From the NCBI GenBank assembly GCA_025353165.1, contig JANXRE010000167.1, positions 1-43,033 of the forward strand: DNA of 43,033 bases, read 5' to 3'. The stretch comes from Acidobacteriota bacterium (GTDB taxonomy: Bacteria > Acidobacteriota > Terriglobia > Bryobacterales > Bryobacteraceae). Positions within the stretch are counted from its first letter, which is position 1. Every line of letters starts with the position of its first letter. Positions 26,712 to 35,123 of the stretch are shown one piece after another. The position numbers and the translations under genes were made by a program. The notes beneath the pieces were generated by a model, which was not told where the DNA came from, searched no databases, and saw only the letters and a list, made by a program, of their open reading frames with translations.

Positions 26712-27491
26712 TTACGCCCCGAAACCCCTCACCAACACCCACGCGTACACCGTGGGAATCGCGAATAGGCTCGAGTCCACCCGATCCAGCCAGCCGCCGT
26801 GCCCTGGCAGCAGGGTTCCGCTATCCTTCAGGTCGGCCCCGCGCTTCAGGGCCGACTCGCATAGATCGCCGACCTGCCCCGCGACATTCGCTACTGCCGC
26901 AATCGCCGCCGTCTCCCACCACGACAGCCCCGGAATCACGCGCGGCAGGTATAGCACTCCGAAGATCACAGACAGCAAAACCGACGCAATCGAGCCTTCC
27001 CACGATTTCTTCGGACTCAACACCGGGGCCAACCTGTGGCGGCCCCAGAAACGTCCTGCGTACATCGCGCCTGTGTCGCCAATCCAGTTCAACGCCAGCG
27101 CGAAAAACAGCCAGTGCGGATTCGCCGCGCGAAGTCCAATGGCGCAACGCCACGGACCGAATATGTACAGTACGCCAAGAACGATGGACCCTGCCCGCGT
27201 TAGCACCCGCCGGAGGTCGCGGTTTGAGAATGCCGAAACGATCAGCGAACCCATGCCAATCAGCGTGACCAGCAGTGACTCGCGGTTCGGAGTGAAGAGA
27301 AATGCGAGACCCGCGGCAAATCCGAAGGGACCAGGGGAGGGAAGCTGGTGAGACTGAACGATTCCGTCGTACTCCCAGAAGCACAACAATGCCACTGACG
27401 TAAGGACAATCTTGAACGCCCACGCCGGCGCCCAGATGACGACATAAGTGATGAACGGCGCAAGGAGAAGGGCGGTTAGGATGCGCCTCAT
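26712..27491 (-). CDS. cdsA: phosphatidate cytidylyltransferase
   Basis: A 259-residue integral membrane enzyme making CDP-diacylglycerol from phosphatidate and CTP, the branch point of phospholipid synthesis. The family signature is intact near the C-terminus: SALKRGADLKDSG followed by LLPGHGGWLDRVD. The helical core has ALNWIGDTGAMYAGR and LSPKKSWEGSIAS, both conserved. Several hydrophobic spans precede it. The start ATG overlaps the uppS stop (ATGA), so the two are translationally coupled, as is common (uppS-cdsA). Confidence 0.95.
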   Translation of the reverse strand: MRRILTALLLAPFITYVVIWAPAWAFKIVLTSVALLCFWEYDGIVQSHQLPSPGPFGFAAGLAFLFTPNRESLLVTLIGMGSLIVSAFSNRDLRRVLTRAGSIVLGVLYIFGPWRCAIGLRAANPHWLFFALALNWIGDTGAMYAGRFWGRHRLAPVLSPKKSWEGSIASVLLSVIFGVLYLPRVIPGLSWWETAAIAAVANVAGQVGDLCESALKRGADLKDSGTLLPGHGGWLDRVDSSLFAIPTVYAWVLVRGFGA

Positions 27492-28318
27492 CGGGAAGCG
27501 GCGACGGCCTCGGGTGTTTCCGCTGCCTCATCGGCGGAGACCGACGGTCCCAGCCCTCCGAACCGGCGGTCGCGCTTCTGATATTCGAGAACCGCTTTGA
27601 GCAGGTCCGAACGGCGGAAGTCGGGCCAGAGCGTGTCTGTCACGTACAGTTCCGCGTACGCGATCTGCCACAGAAGGAAGTTGCTGATTCGCATCTCTCC
27701 GGAGGTGCGGATCAGAAGGTCTGGATCGGGGACGTGGGCGGTGTACAGCTTCTTGGCGAGCGCTTCTTCGGTTACCTCCAGGCTGTGCAGAGAACCCTTG
27801 GCGCGAGCCTCGTCGAGCAGCGCGTTCATCGCGTCCACCAGTTCGGCGCGCCCGCCGTAATTGATTGCCAGGTTCACCCGCATCCCCGTGCCCGCAAAGG
27901 TCGCCCGTTCGGCGGCGTGCAGTTCGTCTTGAATTGGTTTTGGAAGCGCGTCCAAACGCCCGACCGCGTGAAAGCGGATGTTGTTCTCGATCATCTCGGG
28001 GATTTCCCGCCGCAAGTAAATCCGGAGAAGGCGCCAGAGGGTGTCGACTTCCGCCCGCGGACGCTTCCAGTTCTCGACGGAAAAAGCGTACATCGTCAGA
28101 GCCTTGATACCGAGACGCGCGCAGGTTTCCACCGTGGTTCGAACCGGCTCGATCCCGGCACTGTGTCCGGCCACTCGCGGAAGGCGTCGTTTGCGTGCCC
28201 AGCGGCCGTTTCCGTCCATTATGACGGCAATGTGCGCGGGCAGGCGATCCTGGTCGATCTCGCCAGCCAGCGCCCAATCCGGTTCGCCGGGCTCCATTAC
28301 TTCAAACAAGGCCTTCAT
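27488..28318 (-). CDS. uppS: undecaprenyl diphosphate synthase (cis-prenyltransferase)
   Basis: A 276-residue cytosolic cis-prenyltransferase that extends farnesyl diphosphate with isopentenyl diphosphate to the C55 carrier used for peptidoglycan and O-antigen. The catalytic Asp lies in HIAVIMDGNGRWARKR (about 31-46). Other family motifs: LTMYAFSVENWKRP, AINYGGRAELVDA, and the C-terminal DLLIRTSGEMRISNFLLWQ with YVTDTLWPDF. The N-terminal ~28 residues and C-terminal ~25 (Ala/Glu-rich) extend beyond the core. It is coupled to cdsA downstream. Confidence 0.96.
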   Translation of the reverse strand: MKALFEVMEPGEPDWALAGEIDQDRLPAHIAVIMDGNGRWARKRRLPRVAGHSAGIEPVRTTVETCARLGIKALTMYAFSVENWKRPRAEVDTLWRLLRIYLRREIPEMIENNIRFHAVGRLDALPKPIQDELHAAERATFAGTGMRVNLAINYGGRAELVDAMNALLDEARAKGSLHSLEVTEEALAKKLYTAHVPDPDLLIRTSGEMRISNFLLWQIAYAELYVTDTLWPDFRRSDLLKAVLEYQKRDRRFGGLGPSVSADEAAETPEAVAASR

Positions 28319-28367
28319 GAAGCAAAGAACTATCGTACCAAGGGAACATGGACAGTGCCCATGAAAA

Positions 28368-29177
28368 TCAGGTTCCGATTCCCCAATACCAGTTCGTCAG
28401 CGGGTCGCCGAACCAGGCGGCGGTAATCGCCGCAATCCCCAGGAATACGCCGAACGGAATTTCATAGGTCGCGGCGCTTTTACGAGCGATCCAGATATAG
28501 ATAACACCGATCAGTGCGCCCCCGGTCGAGCCGATCACCAGCGTCAGTAGCGCGCCCTTCAAGCCGAGAAATGCTCCTGTCATTGCGATCATTTTTACAT
28601 CGCCGAGCCCCAGTCCCTCCCGTTTCCGCACCCGGTAGAAGAGTTTGCCCAGAACCCACATTGCGAGACTCGGCAGTGCCGCGCCCAACAGCGCTTCCAC
28701 CAAGCCCATCCACCGGGGCGAGTCGAACCCGGGGTACGGGAACAGCGGAGTCAACGGGTCGAGACAGGCCAGGACGATTCCGATCGCCGTGCCGCCGATC
28801 GTGAACTTATCGGGCAGCAGCCGCTCCATGAGATCCGTGGCGATCAGCCCGATGCAAATGGCGCTGAGGATGGCGAGCCGGACGGCCGCCAGCGACAGGC
28901 CGAGCCGGTACACGGCGGCGGCAAACGACAACGCTGTCAGCAACTCGATCGCCGGATACCGCCACGAAATCCCGGCGCGGCAATGCCGGCAGCGTCCGCG
29001 CAACAGCGCGAAGCTGAGCACCGGAACGTTGTCGTACCACGCGATCATCGTCCCGCAGGCGGGACACGACGATCGCGGCCTGACCACCGACAAATCGCGC
29101 GTCCAGCGATACACGCATACGTTGACGAAGCTGCCGATCAGCAGCCCGAAGACGAACGCCAGCGCCGTCTCGATCAC
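28368..29177 (-). CDS. type IV prepilin peptidase (A24)
   Basis: A 269-residue membrane aspartic protease/N-methyltransferase that processes type IV pilin-like leaders. The GTG at 29177 overlaps the stop of the glycosyltransferase gene (GTGA) and gives the canonical start MIETALAFVFGLLIGSFVNV; a longer frame to 29276 is not supported. The zinc-site cysteines C38, C41, C63 and C66 are all present. The two catalytic Asp are in DLMERLLPD and in LGLGDVK (G-x-G-D motif). No pilin genes are adjacent. It ends a coupled run of envelope genes starting at the site-2 protease. Confidence 0.93.
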   Translation of the reverse strand: MIETALAFVFGLLIGSFVNVCVYRWTRDLSVVRPRSSCPACGTMIAWYDNVPVLSFALLRGRCRHCRAGISWRYPAIELLTALSFAAAVYRLGLSLAAVRLAILSAICIGLIATDLMERLLPDKFTIGGTAIGIVLACLDPLTPLFPYPGFDSPRWMGLVEALLGAALPSLAMWVLGKLFYRVRKREGLGLGDVKMIAMTGAFLGLKGALLTLVIGSTGGALIGVIYIWIARKSAATYEIPFGVFLGIAAITAAWFGDPLTNWYWGIGT

Positions 29178-30076
29178 TGCAGCACGCTCCGGTAGACCTC
29201 GGCAGTCCCGTCCACCATCTTTGCCAGCGAGAACTCCCGCTGTACTCTCTCCCGGCCGGATGCGGCGAGGCTGCACGCGAGAGCGGAGTCGCCGGCGAGC
29301 CGCGACATCGCGGCCGCGATCGCATCCGGGCGGTTCTCAACCAGAAGCCCGTTCTTTTCGTGCTCGACAGCCTCCTCAAGCCCGCCCACGCGGCTGGCAA
29401 GCACGGCCGCGCCGTTCGCCATGGCCAGCAGCGCAGCCGACCCCAGGCCTTCGCTTCGGCTGATGTAAACGAACACGCGAGCGTTGGGCAGATCCTTCGC
29501 GATTCGAGTGGACCACGTCACGCCGATTCCGCTGAGTGCCGCGGCGTTGCGCAACAGATCGTCCCCCTTCATCGGGTCATTGGTCCGCAGGGCGAGGAAT
29601 TGCACCGGCCTCTCGGGCAGCGCGAGCTGGGGGCTCGCCGGTTCGGGTACGCCGTCGGGCACCACCACGATCCGCTCCGGCGCCACGCCGCCGGCGGCTA
29701 GCACCCGAGCCACGTAGCGGGAAATTGCGATGTACTTGCCCGCCCGGCGATACTTCCAGCGGGAGGCCGCGCCCGGCCTGATCGGAAAGCCTACGCGCCG
29801 CGAGACAACCAGCGGCCCCGTGCGTAGGAGCGCGGCCGCGGTGTGAGAGCGGGCGTCTTGCGCATGGGCGATATCGGCCCACCTCGACCAGCGCCATAGC
29901 GCGGCAGCGCCAAACGGAGCCGCGTCGAATCCTTCCGCCCGCGCCGCCGCGAGCAAGTCCCCACTGGCGAGCATCCGCACCGAATCGCCGGAGTCGCGCA
30001 GCCCCCGCGCGAGATACAGCGTCTGCCACTGTCCTCCGCGCATGCCGCCGCCCGAATCGGCCAGAAGGATCCGCAC
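29174..30076 (-). CDS. GT4-type glycosyltransferase, short form
   Basis: A GT-B glycosyltransferase of 300 residues from the GTG at 30076. This start is chosen because GAGG lies just upstream and RILLADSGGGMRGGQWQT is the usual N-terminus; the longer frame (30241) overlaps the upstream gene. The C-terminal sugar-nucleotide half has FLALRTNDPMKGDDLL and VYISRSEGLGSAALLAMANG. In the E-x7-E motif of the family the second Glu is Leu here (E-GLGSAAL-L). It may be a lipopolysaccharide or surface-glycan enzyme, given the neighbouring GT2 gene. Donor and acceptor are unknown. Confidence 0.82.
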   Translation of the reverse strand: MRILLADSGGGMRGGQWQTLYLARGLRDSGDSVRMLASGDLLAAARAEGFDAAPFGAAALWRWSRWADIAHAQDARSHTAAALLRTGPLVVSRRVGFPIRPGAASRWKYRRAGKYIAISRYVARVLAAGGVAPERIVVVPDGVPEPASPQLALPERPVQFLALRTNDPMKGDDLLRNAAALSGIGVTWSTRIAKDLPNARVFVYISRSEGLGSAALLAMANGAAVLASRVGGLEEAVEHEKNGLLVENRPDAIAAAMSRLAGDSALACSLAASGRERVQREFSLAKMVDGTAEVYRSVLQ

Positions 30077-30078
30077 GA

Positions 30079-30825
30079 TTACCTCTGGGGGCTCATGAGC
30101 CGAGCCTTCGCATACTTCAGGAAGTTGTAAAGAGCGGCCATGTAGGCGATCGCCAGACCTTCCATGCCGTCCAGAAAACCAAGCTGGATCACGAACGTCC
30201 GTAAGAACGTCCAGATCGGATCCAGCAACAGTTCCGCCCACCCGACGCGCCTGCGCTCCGCGATTAACTGTTCGGCCGCCAGCGTCGTATACCGGTCCAT
30301 CGTTTTAATGTGTTCGCTCAAGGAACTGCACGTGTAATGGAGGATGTTCGATTCCAGGTGGCCCACGGCTCCCCACACCTTCACCGATTCGTGCACGAAC
30401 TCGCCCATCCATTTCGCCTTGGCGCGATTGAAAAGCCGGACCTTCCGGTCCGGGTACCAGCCCGAGTGCAGAATCCAGCGGCCTAGATACTGAGCCATGC
30501 GGGGCATCGTGTAGGCGTCGTAGGCCGGGCCGTTCTTCTTGATGTGCCAGATCTCCGCTTCCAGAGCTTCACTAAGCGCTTCGTCCGCGTCCAGCGAAAG
30601 AATCCAATCGTAGGCCGCGTTCTCCGACGCGAAATTCTTCTGGCCCGCGAATCCTAGCCACTGCATGTCGATCACGTGCGCGCCAAGGTTCGTGGCGATC
30701 TCGACGGTCCGGTCGTTGGAACCGCTATCCACCACCACCACCTCGTCGCAGCAGCGCAGGCTTTCGATCGCTCGCGCGATGTTCGCCTGTTCGTTGTAAG
30801 TGATGATGGTGGCTGAGATTTTCAT
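30079..30825 (-). CDS. GT2-family glycosyltransferase (LPS-core WaaE/KdtX-like)
   Basis: A 248-residue GT-A glycosyltransferase. The start ATG at 30825 overlaps the site-2 protease stop (ATGA) and gives MKISATIITYNEQANIARAI, the standard GT2 opening. The metal-binding D-x-D is in WILSLDADEALSE. FVHESVKVWGAVGHLES and the C-terminal helical region (LRTFVIQLGFLDGMEGL, then a membrane-associated YMAALYNFLKYAK) match the LPS-core beta-glucosyltransferase (WaaE-like) subgroup. It acts at the inner face of the cytoplasmic membrane. It is two bases upstream of the GT4 gene. Confidence 0.88.
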   Translation of the reverse strand: MKISATIITYNEQANIARAIESLRCCDEVVVVDSGSNDRTVEIATNLGAHVIDMQWLGFAGQKNFASENAAYDWILSLDADEALSEALEAEIWHIKKNGPAYDAYTMPRMAQYLGRWILHSGWYPDRKVRLFNRAKAKWMGEFVHESVKVWGAVGHLESNILHYTCSSLSEHIKTMDRYTTLAAEQLIAERRRVGWAELLLDPIWTFLRTFVIQLGFLDGMEGLAIAYMAALYNFLKYAKARLMSPQR

Positions 30826-31781
30826 CGTACTGGCAGGCGGCTGAAACAGAGTATTAGTGTCGCCAGCGCCACGGCGCCGAGAACCCGGCGGCGCACCCCA
30901 AGATCGCTCGTATCGTAAATGACGGGATGGCGCATCGCGAAAAGAAACAGCAGCACCGCCCAGATGAGCCAACTGTACGTGTAGCTAAGCGTCCCGTCCG
31001 GGTTACGATTCCAGCCAAGTGCAATTAAGGATACGGCTAGTATACGCGACGTAAGCTTCGCTCTTTGACCCACGAACGCGTACAGAATGTGGCCGCCGTC
31101 GAGCTGCCCGATCGGCAGCAGATTCAGGGCGGTCGCCAGAATGCCGACCCAAGCGGCCCGGGCCATCGGATGCAGGTAGATATCCGATGCCGGCGCTCCC
31201 GGGAAAATCAGCATCTCCATGATGCGGATCACGCCCGGAACCCCGAAGATAATATCGCCCCGGCCGGCGATACCGGGAATCAGTTTTGAGTACGCCATGC
31301 CGATCGCGAGCACGGGCAGGACTAGCGAGAATCCAGCCAGCGGTCCCGCCACGGCAATATCGAACAGCTTGCGTTTGGAATAGATGGGCGCGCGGATCCG
31401 GATGAACGCTCCCAGCGTACCGATCAGCACTGGAGCGGGCAGGAAATAGGGCAAGCTGGCGTCCACGCGATAGTAGCGGCATGCCAGATAATGCCCCAAC
31501 TCGTGCGCCAGCAGAATGATGAGAAGCGGAATGGAAAATGCCAGCCCTTCCGTCAGGATTGCCGGGTGGTGGATGACCTCCCCCCAGCGGAGAAGATCGT
31601 CGACGTCCAGCGGGCGGTTCTCCCGGAAGCTCGCGGCGAAACCGCTTCCCACGACGGAGGTTGTAACGAACGTCAGTCCCAGAAGAAGCACATGTATCCA
31701 GACACGCCGCGTGAAGATCCGCGGTGGATCTACAGGGGCCGTCCCGTCCGGGAAAGGGGTGCTTGTCCCCTGCATTGACAC
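30822..31781 (-). CDS. site-2 protease family membrane metalloprotease
   Basis: A 319-residue polytopic zinc protease. The zinc-binding H93-E-L-G-H97 lies in a hydrophobic helix (LLIILLAHELGHYLACRYY), and the third ligand is in NLLPIGQLDGGHILYAF. Both are hallmarks of the S2P family (intramembrane cleavage of regulators). About seven hydrophobic segments. It has no PDZ domain, unlike RseP. It heads the coupled run S2P, GT2, GT4, prepilin peptidase. HU follows upstream with only an 11-base gap, so HU's promoter could feed this operon. Confidence 0.9.
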   Translation of the reverse strand: MSMQGTSTPFPDGTAPVDPPRIFTRRVWIHVLLLGLTFVTTSVVGSGFAASFRENRPLDVDDLLRWGEVIHHPAILTEGLAFSIPLLIILLAHELGHYLACRYYRVDASLPYFLPAPVLIGTLGAFIRIRAPIYSKRKLFDIAVAGPLAGFSLVLPVLAIGMAYSKLIPGIAGRGDIIFGVPGVIRIMEMLIFPGAPASDIYLHPMARAAWVGILATALNLLPIGQLDGGHILYAFVGQRAKLTSRILAVSLIALGWNRNPDGTLSYTYSWLIWAVLLFLFAMRHPVIYDTSDLGVRRRVLGAVALATLILCFSRLPVR

Positions 31782-31792
31782 GGCAGCTTTAC

Positions 31793-32062
31793 TTACTGAA
31801 GAGTCTGCAATTCCTTGCCGGGCTTGAAGCGTACGGCTTTGCCTGGCGGGATGGCAACCTCAGCCCCGGTGCGGGGATTGCGGCCGATACCCGTCTTTCT
31901 GGGCCGGACATTGAAGATGCCGAACCCTCGGAGTTCTATCCGCTCTCCACTGGCTAGAGCCTTCTTCATCGTCTCAAATACCGTTTCGACAGCCATCTCA
32001 GCCTTGGTTTTCGTGATGCCGGTGCGATTGACGACTTCGTTGATTATGTCGAGCTTGATCAA
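31793..32062 (-). CDS. HU/IHF-family DNA-binding protein
   Basis: An 89-residue nucleoid protein. I choose the TTG at 32062 over the ATG at 32140. A strong GAGGGAGG sits six bases upstream of it, the resulting MIKLDIINEVVNRTGI is a standard HU start, and the longer frame's ATG lies inside the -10 box. The DNA-binding beta-arm is RPRKTGIGRNPRTGAEV with the Pro in NPRTG, and the body has IELRGFGIFNV. It lies 11 bases upstream of the site-2 protease gene. Confidence 0.94.
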   Translation of the reverse strand: MIKLDIINEVVNRTGITKTKAEMAVETVFETMKKALASGERIELRGFGIFNVRPRKTGIGRNPRTGAEVAIPPGKAVRFKPGKELQTLQ

Positions 32063-32138
32063 AAGAGCCTCCCTCGGTCCCGGAGCGCGGGAGCACCCTT
32101 CCAACCGCCTGCGGGTGCCACGGCTCAAAGCAAACTTC

Positions 32139-32168
32139 ATGATAAGATTGGGCTTATGCTGTTGTCAA
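32139..32168 (-). promoter_or_regulatory. sigma-70 promoter of the HU gene
   Basis: On the minus strand a consensus TTGACA (32163-32168) and TATCAT (32139-32144) are spaced by 18 bases. The predicted leader is about 70 bases before the TTG start of the HU gene. It may drive the whole HU to prepilin-peptidase run. Confidence 0.75.
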
Positions 32169-32248
32169 GGCCTACTGCAATCTATCCGTGCCGATAGTTG
32201 GGTTTTAAGGCCGCTTTCGGCTGGAAACATTTTTAGTCTTTCCTGTCG

Positions 32249-33343
32249 TCACAGCTTCGCCACCCTGGCGATCGCATTCACCACCCGCCGGTAAGGCACG
32301 CGGGCCCAATCGGCCGCCGCAATCCATTCGCCATCCCGCCAGCTCGAATAGAACCACTTCGCCAGCAAAGCCACGTGCTCCCGGCGCTCGAGCCGGGAAA
32401 GGCGCAGCGATGGCAACGCCGCCACGAGCTCGCGTAATCGCTGGTCCAGGCTGACGGGGCGATCTTCCTGCGCCAGCGGAAATCGGACCGGCTCGCGCCA
32501 GCCGGCGGAGAAGAACCAGAGCAGCACGGCATCGGGGCCGCCGCAGCGCGTTACCGCGACGCCCGCCAACTGCTCGAGGTCGCGCGCCAGCTCATCCCGC
32601 AGTTGCAGCACGTCTTCCACTTTTTGCAGGCGCTTATGCTGTCGCGCCGCTTCCTCGAACACCATTTCTTCGCTGAACCGATCCCGCGCGGCGGTGATGC
32701 TGTCGACCAGAGAGCCGCCGAGCGTGGAGAGAAAATGGCTTAAGCGACTTACTTCGCTTGCGTACTCCTCAGGGCCCACAACTTCCTGGCACGGGCGAAG
32801 ACACATGTTCATCTCGCCGTAGATGCAGCCCGGATGATCGGCGCGAGGTTTCAGGTCCTCCAGGCAGCGCCGTACTTGAAAGAGGTCCAGCACCTGAGTC
32901 TCGAAAGCCTCGGCCGAGGCTCGCGTCCGGAACGGCCCAAAATAGCTGGCGCGGCCTCCTCCGAGCAAAGTCGTCACCGCCGTCCTTGGGAATTTGTTTG
33001 CGAGCGTCACCTTTACGTAAGCCGGGTGTCGCAGCTTGAGCATACGCTCGTAATCGTCCGGAAAATGGCGCCGCGCCAGGATGTAAAAGGCGTACGACGA
33101 TTCCAGCCGGGACGCCGTCGGGTACCACTCGATCCGGCGTGCCAGCCCGCGCAGGTTCAGCAGCCGCGACGGGCGTTCGCGCTCCCGCAACAGGCGCTGC
33201 AATCGCCGCCGCAGTACGCCGGTCCTGGCAAGGTAGGGCGCGCCATCATCGGCCCACAGCAGAAACACGGCGGGCTGGTTGGGTACAGTTTCGAATTCCG
33301 CCGCGTCCAGTTCCCGGCGCTGCGATTCCAGGTAAGCGTTCAT
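32249..33343 (-). CDS. truncated UvrC-like protein with Fe-S cysteines and UVR motif
   Basis: 364 residues from the ATG at 33343, overlapping the aldo/keto reductase stop (ATGA). Residues 18-110 match the UvrC N-terminal GIY-YIG fold, but the active site is altered. The first Tyr is Phe (PAVFLLW), the Y-V-G-K segment reads Y-L-A-R, while an Arg in VLRRRL and Glu81 remain. The UvrC 4Fe-4S motif is fully kept: C160-x12-C173-x7-C181-x3-C185. A UVR (UvrB-binding) segment follows at about 223-260. The C-terminal RNase-H nuclease and HhH domains of UvrC are absent. It may be a repair accessory or nucleic-acid sensor; being the last gene of a sugar operon is unusual. Confidence 0.8.
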   Translation of the reverse strand: MNAYLESQRRELDAAEFETVPNQPAVFLLWADDGAPYLARTGVLRRRLQRLLRERERPSRLLNLRGLARRIEWYPTASRLESSYAFYILARRHFPDDYERMLKLRHPAYVKVTLANKFPRTAVTTLLGGGRASYFGPFRTRASAEAFETQVLDLFQVRRCLEDLKPRADHPGCIYGEMNMCLRPCQEVVGPEEYASEVSRLSHFLSTLGGSLVDSITAARDRFSEEMVFEEAARQHKRLQKVEDVLQLRDELARDLEQLAGVAVTRCGGPDAVLLWFFSAGWREPVRFPLAQEDRPVSLDQRLRELVAALPSLRLSRLERREHVALLAKWFYSSWRDGEWIAAADWARVPYRRVVNAIARVAKL

Positions 33344-34254
33344 GCGAACAGTCGCCGGAATGCCGCCGGGTCCAGGGCCGGCGCGCCGAGCACTTCCAGG
33401 TTCTCGCGCACGTGATCCGCGTTGGACATTCCCACCAGTGCTACCGAGACGCCGGGGCAGGACCGGACGAACTGCAGCGACCGCTGCGCGTCGGTTCGAA
33501 ATCCGGGAATGGCCGCTTTGGCCTGGTCCGGCAAATTCCGGCTCAGGCGCGATTGAAGAAGGGATGCACTCGCCACGACACTGATTCCCAGTTCCTCCGC
33601 CAGATCGAAAATCGTGTGGGCGCCCTCCACGGGTTTCGTAAACGCCTCGGGCATCGCGAGGTTGAAGGGCAGTTGGATGAACCGGAAACGATGGCGCTCG
33701 CCACCGATGTCGCGCGCCATAGCCGCGAGCCGCCGCAGTGAAACCGATTCGGCGCCGCGCCGGAACGCCTCCCACGTAGCGACTCCGTAATAGCGGATCC
33801 GCGCCTTCTCGCAGAACTCGAATGCCGCCCCCATGCGCGAGTAGAATTCGTCCACGCCGGTGAACTGGAGCTGCGTCTCGGGGTTGTGAAGATAGAACAC
33901 ATCGATCATGTCGAGCCCGAGATTCGAACGGCTCCGCTCCAGTTGATCCTCGAGGAAGTTCGGCGCCAGCGAGTGTATGTTCCCGGCGATGTCCCCGGCC
34001 CGCAGATTCGCCGGTGTTGCGTTGGGAACCAGATAACCCGCTTTGGTGCAGACCACCGCTCCAGATCGCCCGTATCTCGTCAGAGCGCGGCCCACCGCGC
34101 GTTCTGAACGCTGGTTCCGGTAATTGAGCGACGTGTCGATGAAATTGATTCCTCCCTCTAGCGCCGTGACGATCGACTCTTCGTACCCGGCATCCGTGGC
34201 GTCGTCCATGGCGCCCAGGTACGTGCCGATTCCGAGCGGCGACACCCGTTCCAT
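33340..34254 (-). CDS. aldo/keto reductase
   Basis: A 304-residue NADPH-dependent TIM-barrel reductase. The catalytic tetrad is present: D40, Y45, K71 and H123 (FIDTSLNYR, VVCTKAGYL, VFYLHNPE). The cofactor site near the C-terminus is SVALVGMSNADHVRENLE. It starts immediately after the stop of the isomerase gene and is coupled to the UvrC-like gene downstream. It fits a sugar or sugar-derived carbonyl reduction step alongside the isomerase and oxidoreductase; the substrate is unknown. Confidence 0.92.
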   Translation of the reverse strand: MERVSPLGIGTYLGAMDDATDAGYEESIVTALEGGINFIDTSLNYRNQRSERAVGRALTRYGRSGAVVCTKAGYLVPNATPANLRAGDIAGNIHSLAPNFLEDQLERSRSNLGLDMIDVFYLHNPETQLQFTGVDEFYSRMGAAFEFCEKARIRYYGVATWEAFRRGAESVSLRRLAAMARDIGGERHRFRFIQLPFNLAMPEAFTKPVEGAHTIFDLAEELGISVVASASLLQSRLSRNLPDQAKAAIPGFRTDAQRSLQFVRSCPGVSVALVGMSNADHVRENLEVLGAPALDPAAFRRLFA

Positions 34255-35079
34255 CTAAGCCATCAGCTTGCGCAGGTACTCGAGATTGCGCTTCGTGTCC
34301 GCTTCCACGTTGCCCGACGGCGCGGACGTCTCGAGGTTGGCGAAGCCTTGGAATCCGATGTCCTGGACCGCATCCAGTATTTCGCGGAACTCCACCTTGC
34401 CCTCGCCCAGATAGCCCTGGTCTTTGAAGTGGAACTGGCAGATGCATTCCTTGCCCAGCTCGCGAATTTCATCCGGGACGTTGTAGCCTTTGCCCGTGGA
34501 ATTGCCGACGTCATAGTAAATCTTGAACGCCTTCGACGCGACCTTGTCGTACACCTCCAGGTTGTCCTCGCCGTCCAGCAGATTCTCGAAGCCCAGCATC
34601 ACGCCGGCGCGTTCGGCCTCCGGCGCCATGTCGCGGAAGATCTCGGCGACCGTCGCGAGTTCCAGCCGGTTCTCAACGGCGCACTTGCCGAAGAATACTG
34701 TCATCAGAATGCGGGCGTCGAGCTTCTTCGTGACATCGATGCCGCGGCGGATCCAGTCGCGAGCCTTGTCGTTATTCTTTAGGCAATCGGCGTGCAGCAC
34801 GTCGATGTAAGTCGCGTCCAGCGGAATGCCATGCTCCTTCGACGCGGCGATCCACTTGGCCTGAAGGCCGGGATCTTCAAGCGGCATCCGGCCGTCCTTG
34901 GGCTGCCCGAGAGTAACCTGCACGCCCTCCAGCCCCAGCCGCTTCGCGATGCGCACCGCCTCGGGATTTCCGCTCTGGCGGAGTACTCCATCCATGACGC
35001 CGATCTTGACATTGGGCGCTGTCCGCCCGATGACGGGCAGGGCAGCGGCTACCCCTAGAAATACACGGCGGCTCAGCAT
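34255..35079 (-). CDS. sugar phosphate isomerase/epimerase (xylose-isomerase-like TIM barrel), exported
   Basis: 274 residues with a Tat/Sec-like N-terminus (LSRRVFLGVAAALPVIG). The body is an AP-endonuclease-2/xylose isomerase-like barrel: GLEGVQVTLGQ, GVMLGFENLLDGEDN (metal-binding Glu), KIYYDVGNSTGKGYN (Asp), CQFHFKDQGYLGEG (His) and GFANLETSAPSG (Glu). These metal-ligand positions are all in place. Family members isomerise or epimerise keto sugars. It lies 26 bases downstream of the Gfo/Idh/MocA gene. A 22-base tandem duplication fills that gap. Confidence 0.9.
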   Translation of the reverse strand: MLSRRVFLGVAAALPVIGRTAPNVKIGVMDGVLRQSGNPEAVRIAKRLGLEGVQVTLGQPKDGRMPLEDPGLQAKWIAASKEHGIPLDATYIDVLHADCLKNNDKARDWIRRGIDVTKKLDARILMTVFFGKCAVENRLELATVAEIFRDMAPEAERAGVMLGFENLLDGEDNLEVYDKVASKAFKIYYDVGNSTGKGYNVPDEIRELGKECICQFHFKDQGYLGEGKVEFREILDAVQDIGFQGFANLETSAPSGNVEADTKRNLEYLRKLMA

Positions 35080-35123
35080 ATCCTTACCAGCTCAGCTTCA
35101 GATCCTTACCAACTCAGCTTCAG
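35080..35123. repeat. 22-base tandem duplication at an operon junction
   Basis: Two copies of a 22-base unit (35080-35101 and 35102-35123) with one mismatch. The unit contains the last codons and stop of the oxidoreductase gene (D-L-K-L-S-W-stop), so the gene end is duplicated as non-translated sequence right before the isomerase ATG. The extra copy also places AAGG two bases from that ATG. Confidence 0.9.

Noticed and set aside
32063-32140. An N-terminal extension of HU from the ATG at 32140.
   Set aside because: That ATG lies in the predicted -10 box. The downstream TTG has a strong Shine-Dalgarno and gives a standard HU N-terminus.
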